Assembly: GCA_003022655.1 (NCBI GenBank)
Contig: PXSX01000156.1
Coordinates: 3,396 to 8,895, forward strand
Source of the DNA: Bacteroidetes bacterium QH_1_64_81
Lineage (GTDB): Bacteria; Bacteroidota; Rhodothermia; Rhodothermales; Salinibacteraceae
Length of the DNA: 5,500 bases
Direction: 5' to 3'
Shown: positions 4,915-5,500 of the stretch, one piece after another
Numbering within the stretch: position 1 is the stretch's first letter
Layout of the letters: every line of letters starts with the position of its first letter
The notes under the pieces: model-generated
The model's database searches: none
What the model was told of the DNA's origin: nothing
What the model saw: only the letters and a program-made list of their open reading frames with translations
Translations under genes and position numbers: made by a program

Positions 4915-5500
4915 GTGCCGTTAAAAGCATGGCACGGACGATGTTACAACGAACATACCAGGCCTACAGGAGGGCCTGGATCGCCCTACGAGGCGAAGTC
5001 GATGCATAATAGGGTGCATCGGTGAGAAAACTGTCTCAGGACGGGGAAGATGGACCCAGGTAGCAGGGTCTAGCTAAAGGTCGCACTCACCAACGCTACC
5101 TACAAGAGGAAAACAAAGAAGCGATGCAGGAACGCTATTCCCAGGAAGGCACAACGGACAGTCTTCCGAAACACGGAGCGCCAAGGAGACAGACACTGGC
5201 ATCAACCAGAACCTGTCAATGGCTGGAGTGGGTGAAGGCCCAATTGGGAACTGCATCGTTGGTGAGCCTGGGAGCTGCGATACTTCAGAAGGGTATAGCG
5301 GCAGACCTGACTCAAAATGGCAGGAACGGCCTTTTATCCTGCTTTCGAGGCCGACCCAGGACAGCTCTCAGAGCGAGAGTACAAGGGGCAAAGGGATAGG
5401 CGGCACCTACGCTGAAGGAAAACCAACACGCCATTAAAAGCGGGAATCATCATGGTAGATGTTAAGGTCCCCAGATTGGCCAATGGTGCCACTGATGAGA
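4915..5500 (+). mobile_element. Candidate group II intron, 5' ribozyme part (continues past window end)
   Basis: From the base after the ssb stop the character changes: GC falls (29 of 60 in 5101-5160), the plus strand becomes purine-rich, and there is no plausible gene until an ATG at 5452. The RNA would form a chain of compact hairpins: 4915-4935 (GTGCC/GGCAC), 4958-4979 (CCAGGCC/GGCCTGG), 4981-4996 (TCGCC/GGCGA), 5001-5020 (GATGCA/TGCATC), 5023-5038 (TGAGA/TCTCA), 5053-5070 (GACCC/GGGTC), 5327-5353 (CGGCCT/AGGCCG) and 5365-5379 (CTCTC/GAGAG). Domains I-III of group II introns typically span 500-600 bases before the intron ORF, which matches the 537 bases here. GTGCC at 4915 resembles the GUGYG intron start but has C at the fifth position. 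Domains V and VI, the decisive parts, lie beyond the window. Alternatives are another structured RNA or an unrelated mobile element. Confidence 0.5.
5452..5500 (+). CDS. Start of a putative intron-encoded reverse transcriptase/maturase (3' end outside window)
   Basis: The frame starts with ATG at 5452 and is open to the window edge, giving 16 complete codons (MVDVKVPRLANGATDE). In frame, the previous stop is TGA at 5413-5415 and there is no other ATG between. GGGAA at 5442-5446 is a weak ribosome binding site at suitable spacing. Group II intron maturases often open with a short variable leader containing a T-[DE] step just before the conserved N-terminal RVT_N region (W-x-x-I-[DN]-W ... LQ-x-R-I); the ATDE here would fit such a leader, but the conserved part is not yet reached. 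The identification rests mainly on the structured leader before it. It could also be an unrelated gene. Confidence 0.4.
   Translation, partial: MVDVKVPRLANGATDE

Noticed and set aside
4915..4935. GTGCC/GGCAC hairpin as an intrinsic terminator of ssb
   Set aside because: The stem is only five pairs with an 11-base loop, and no T-run follows; it is better kept as part of the structured element.
5124..5437. Short plus-strand open frames inside the candidate intron
   Set aside because: They run through predicted stems, have no domain and stop before the better candidate start at 5452.

Overview
The window looks like chromosomal DNA from a GC-rich, probably salt-adapted member of the Rhodothermota/Bacteroidota, with Salinibacter as the closest mental match. 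This rests on the acidic make-up of the proteins (notably SSB and YaaA), high GC in the genes (39 G/C of 60 in 3181-3240) and mostly weak Shine-Dalgarno signals. It is inference: no marker gene settles the taxonomy.

Left part (1-2409). A plus-strand gene ending at 331 is the C-terminal part of a biotin-protein ligase (birA). It converges on a minus-strand cluster read in the order ytxH (2409-2077), yaaA (1998-1174), udk (1085-506). The gaps of 78 and 88 bases suggest one transcript. A candidate sigma70-like promoter (2661-2633, minus strand) lies upstream. The udk gene is broken: its P-loop kinase N-terminus and its C-terminal end are both recognisable, but they are in different frames and about 20-21 conserved residues between them are missing.

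Middle part (2410-4407). A 503-base divergent intergenic region holds a perfect 16-bp tandem duplication and several hairpins. It is followed by a plus-strand alpha/beta hydrolase with an intact catalytic triad. A 679-base gene-free stretch follows. It carries a long, strand-specific hairpin with a T-run (probable terminator) and a perfect 17-bp tandem duplication.

Right part (4408-5500). A complete ssb gene with a good ribosome binding site ends at 4914. Immediately after its stop codon the composition changes: GC falls to 29 of 60 bases in 5101-5160. No long gene-like ORF is present for about 540 bases, and a run of compact hairpins appears, followed at 5452 by an ATG-started reading frame that leaves the window. 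The best reading is the 5' ribozyme part (domain I onward) of a group II intron, with the start of its reverse transcriptase/maturase gene. Only the first 16 complete codons are visible, so this stays a hypothesis. It is the most interesting accessory element here.

The host genes are housekeeping or stress functions (biotin attachment, pyrimidine salvage, peroxide/iron stress, envelope-associated YtxH, DNA repair and replication). Apart from the ytxH-yaaA-udk transcription unit they do not form an obvious pathway.
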